DNA of 8,771 bases from the NCBI GenBank assembly GCA_955652195.1, contig CATPBC010000352.1, positions 1 through 8,771 of the forward strand, given 5' to 3'. The position numbers were made by a program, and so were the translations under genes. Below the pieces are notes generated by a model. It saw only the letters and a list, made by a program, of their open reading frames with translations. It was not told the origin of the DNA and did not search any database. Below are positions 6,596 to 8,771 of this stretch, piece after piece. How positions within the stretch are numbered: the first letter of the stretch is position 1; the number at the start of each line of letters is the position of its first letter. This DNA comes from an uncultured Xanthobacteraceae bacterium (GTDB lineage Bacteria > Pseudomonadota > Alphaproteobacteria > Rhizobiales > Xanthobacteraceae).

Positions 6596-6619
6596 ATGGT
6601 CTGTACATAGTGTAGTGAG

Positions 6620-6632
6620 GGGGCTTCGCCCC
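6620..6632 (+). other. Short GC hairpin before the aminotransferase gene
   Basis: GGGGC (6620-6624) and GCCCC (6628-6632) form a perfect 5-bp stem with a TTC loop, 23 nt before the aminotransferase ATG. No T-run follows, so it is unlikely to terminate transcription. It may be a stability or processing element between two cistrons, or chance. Confidence 0.3.
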
Positions 6633-6655
6633 AGACGACGGGCCTGGAAACGTTC

Positions 6656-7873
6656 ATGGAAGAGTTTTATCGCATCCGCCGGCTGCCGCCTTACGTCTTT
6701 GAGCAGGTTAATCGCGCCAAGGCGGTGGCCCGCAATGGCGGTGCCGACATCATCGACCTCGGCATGGGCAATCCCGACCTGCCGACGCCGGCGCATGTGG
6801 TCGAAAAATTAAAAGAGACCGTCGGCAAGCCGCGCACCGACCGCTATTCGGCGTCGCGCGGAATACCGGGCCTGCGCCGTGCCCAGGCCGCCTACTACGC
6901 GCGCCGCTTCGGCGTGAAGCTCAATTCGGAAACGCAAGTCATCAGCACGCTCGGCTCGAAGGAAGGCTTCGCCAATGTCGCGCAGGCGATCACTGCGCCC
7001 GGCGATATCATCATCGTTCCCAATCCAACCTATCCGATTCACGTGTTCGGCTTCCTGATGGCCGGCGGTGCGATCCGCTCGGTCCCGGTCGAAGCCAATG
7101 ATGCATTTTTCGGAGCGCTGGAACGCGCGGTCCTGTTTTCAATTCCACGGCCGATTGCGGTGGTCGTGTGCTACCCTTCGAACCCGACCGCCTGTGTCGC
7201 GTCTCTCGACTTCTATCGCGAACTTGTCGCTTTCGCGAAAAAGCATTCGCTCTTGATCTTGTCGGATCTGGCCTATGCCGAAGTCTATTTCGACAATAAT
7301 CCACCACCCTCGCTGCTTCAGGTTCCAGGTGCAATCGATGTCGCCGTTGAATTCACGTCGATGTCCAAGACCTATTCGATGCCCGGCTGGCGGATCGGCT
7401 TCGCGGTCGGCAATGAGCACATCATTGCGGCGCTCGGGAGGGTGAAATCGTATCTGGACTACGGCGCTTTCACGCCCGTTCAAGTCGCGGCGACGGCGGC
7501 GCTCAATGGTCCGGACGATTGCATTCACGAGATGCGCGCGACCTACCGGCGGCGCCGCGATGCGCTGGTGGAATCGTTTGGCCGGGCGGGCTGGCAAGTG
7601 CCCCCGCCGTCGGCCTCGATGTTCGCTTGGGCGCCGATACCCGAACCGTTCGGCCCGCTCGGCAGCGTCGAATTCTCAACTCTGCTGGTCGAGAAAGCTG
7701 GAGTGGCGGTATCGCCCGGCGCGGGCTTCGGCGAACACGGTGAAGGCCACGTCCGTATCGCACTCGTGGAGAACGAGCAGCGCATTCGGCAGGCGGCCCG
7801 CAATATCCGGCGCTTTCTTGAAACCGGGCCGGAAATGCTGCACAACGTCGTTCCGCTGGCGACGCGGCGCTAG
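6656..7873 (+). CDS. alaC: PLP-dependent aminotransferase, AlaC / LL-DAP aminotransferase type
   Basis: This is a fold-type I, class I/II aminotransferase of 405 residues. Lys238 in SMSKTYSMPGWRIGF should bind pyridoxal phosphate. Supporting sites are Asp204 (DLAYAEV, contacts the pyridine nitrogen), Asn176 in PSNPT, PNPTYP (122-127) and Arg367 in HVRIAL (substrate carboxylate). The N-terminal RLPPYVF, SRGIPGLRRAQ and KSYLDYGAFTPVQVAA resemble what I recall of E. coli AlaC, a glutamate-pyruvate aminotransferase. Relatives are often labelled LL-diaminopimelate aminotransferase (DapL), and sequence alone does not settle the substrate. ATG at 6656 is preceded by TGGAAA with a short spacer, and RLPPYVF lies where expected. 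hom begins 36 nt after its stop on the same strand, suggesting an operon. The last 15 residues after the conserved fold are variable. Confidence 0.9.
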   Translation: MEEFYRIRRLPPYVFEQVNRAKAVARNGGADIIDLGMGNPDLPTPAHVVEKLKETVGKPRTDRYSASRGIPGLRRAQAAYYARRFGVKLNSETQVISTLGSKEGFANVAQAITAPGDIIIVPNPTYPIHVFGFLMAGGAIRSVPVEANDAFFGALERAVLFSIPRPIAVVVCYPSNPTACVASLDFYRELVAFAKKHSLLILSDLAYAEVYFDNNPPPSLLQVPGAIDVAVEFTSMSKTYSMPGWRIGFAVGNEHIIAALGRVKSYLDYGAFTPVQVAATAALNGPDDCIHEMRATYRRRRDALVESFGRAGWQVPPPSASMFAWAPIPEPFGPLGSVEFSTLLVEKAGVAVSPGAGFGEHGEGHVRIALVENEQRIRQAARNIRRFLETGPEMLHNVVPLATRR

Positions 7874-7909
7874 TCGCGTCTTTTTCCATTCCAATCCGGG
7901 CGACGCGTC

Positions 7910-8771
7910 ATGGCGCAACCGCTGAAAGTCGGTCTTGCCGGACTCGGCACCGTTGGCGGCGCCGTGCTGCAACACTTGGAACGCGGGCGCGACAAGCTGA
8001 TTGCCCGCTGCGGACGCGGCATCGAAGTCGTCGCGATCAGCGCCCGATCGCGCAGCAAGAAACGCAGTTTCGATATCGGCAAGCTTCGTTGGATTAGCGA
8101 TCCCGCGGCGCTGGCGCGCGATCCGGCAATCGATGTGCTGGTCGAGGTCATCGGCGGTGCCGCAGGTCCCGCCAAGCTTGCCGTCGAAACCGCGCTTGCC
8201 GCCGGCAAACCGGTCGTTACCGCCAACAAGGCGCTGCTTGCCGCGCATGGCCAACGGCTGGCCGCGCTCGCGGAACGGCACGGCGTTGCGCTTAATTTCG
8301 AAGCATCGGTCGCCGGTGGCATTCCCATCGTCAAGACGCTGCGCGAAGGCCTCAATGGCGCGACGTTCACGCGCATCTACGGCATTCTCAACGGCACCTG
8401 CAATTACATCCTCACCCGGATGGAGCAGGACCGGCTCGGCTTTGCCGAGTGCTTAAAGCAAGCGCAGCGGCTCGGTTATGCTGAAGCCGATCCCAGCTTC
8501 GACATCGAAGGCCACGACACCGCGCAAAAGCTTGCCATTCTGGCGAGCCTGGCATTCGGCACGAAAATCGATCCGCGGGCGGTTTACAGCGAGGGCATCG
8601 CCTCGATCACCCCGGCCGATCTCAATGCCGCCGCCGAGCTTGGCTACCGCGTCAAACTTCTAGGCGTGGCGGTGAAAACCGCCGAGGGGATCGAACAGCG
8701 CGTCCACCCGACGATGGTGCCAAAGGATTCCGCGATCGCCCAAGTGATGGGCGTTACCAATGCGGTCACGA
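7910..8771 (+). CDS. hom: Homoserine dehydrogenase (partial, runs off right edge)
   Basis: Homoserine dehydrogenase reduces aspartate semialdehyde to homoserine with NAD(P)H, the branch point to threonine and methionine. The first 287 residues are visible and the frame is open to the window end. The nucleotide-binding motif GLAGLGTVGGAV is at 8-19. TANKALLAAHG contains the catalytic Lys107. EASVAGGIPIVKTLREGL (131-148), ILNGTCNYILTRM (159-171) and GYAEADPSFDIEGHDTAQKL (189-208) follow; the last supplies Asp203 and Lys207, spaced like the catalytic Asp and Lys of the yeast enzyme. Monofunctional enzymes usually carry a C-terminal regulatory ACT domain, which would lie beyond the window. There is no N-terminal aspartokinase domain, so it is not a ThrA/MetL fusion. 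ATG at 7910 is the natural start since the Rossmann strand begins at residue 5, though no strong ribosome site precedes it. Confidence 0.96.
   Translation, partial: MAQPLKVGLAGLGTVGGAVLQHLERGRDKLIARCGRGIEVVAISARSRSKKRSFDIGKLRWISDPAALARDPAIDVLVEVIGGAAGPAKLAVETALAAGKPVVTANKALLAAHGQRLAALAERHGVALNFEASVAGGIPIVKTLREGLNGATFTRIYGILNGTCNYILTRMEQDRLGFAECLKQAQRLGYAEADPSFDIEGHDTAQKLAILASLAFGTKIDPRAVYSEGIASITPADLNAAAELGYRVKLLGVAVKTAEGIEQRVHPTMVPKDSAIAQVMGVTNAVT

Noticed and set aside
7676..8281. A 201-codon minus-strand frame opposite the aminotransferase-hom junction
   Set aside because: It is antisense to two clearly conserved genes and lacks recognisable motifs.
1..8771. CRISPR arrays, tRNA/rRNA genes, insertion sequences, defence or secretion systems
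   Set aside because: No regularly spaced repeats, tRNA-like cloverleaf, transposase motifs or terminal inverted repeats were seen; the genes are standard housekeeping and metabolic ones.

Overview
The window is an ordinary-looking stretch of chromosomal core genes from a GC-rich alphaproteobacterium. Order-level placement in Rhizobiales/Hyphomicrobiales, near the Bradyrhizobiaceae/Xanthobacteraceae, is an inference from protein flavour and gene content (a ~680-residue ParE, a class I PHA synthase, an AlaC-type aminotransferase followed by homoserine dehydrogenase). There are no transposases, phage genes, CRISPR arrays, rRNA or tRNA genes.

Layout. Minus strand 105-2153: parE, topoisomerase IV subunit B. 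A 437-bp divergent gap (2154-2590) follows. It holds a good sigma-70-like promoter, a 9-bp direct repeat over its -35 box, an arginine-rich 29-codon reading frame and a hairpin with a U-rich flank, all just ahead of argC (plus, 2591-3652), an arginine-biosynthesis gene. From 3693 to 3980 (minus) lies the C-terminal part of a MAPEG-family membrane protein without its N-terminal half. It abuts the 3' end of phaC (minus, 3983-5938), the polyhydroxyalkanoate synthase. A 265-bp divergent gap leads to three plus-strand genes: a small predicted lipoprotein (6204-6578), an AlaC/DapL-type aminotransferase (6656-7873) and homoserine dehydrogenase hom (7910 to beyond the right edge).

How the genes relate. 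argC serves arginine synthesis. The aminotransferase and hom are closely spaced and probably co-transcribed, linking pyruvate/alanine or diaminopimelate transamination to the aspartate-family (Thr/Met) branch. phaC stores carbon as PHA granules and parE decatenates chromosomes. They share a locus but no obvious pathway.

The window does not contain a clearly new multi-gene system. The observation most worth testing is the possible arginine-codon attenuator upstream of argC; next is the MAPEG gene remnant against phaC.
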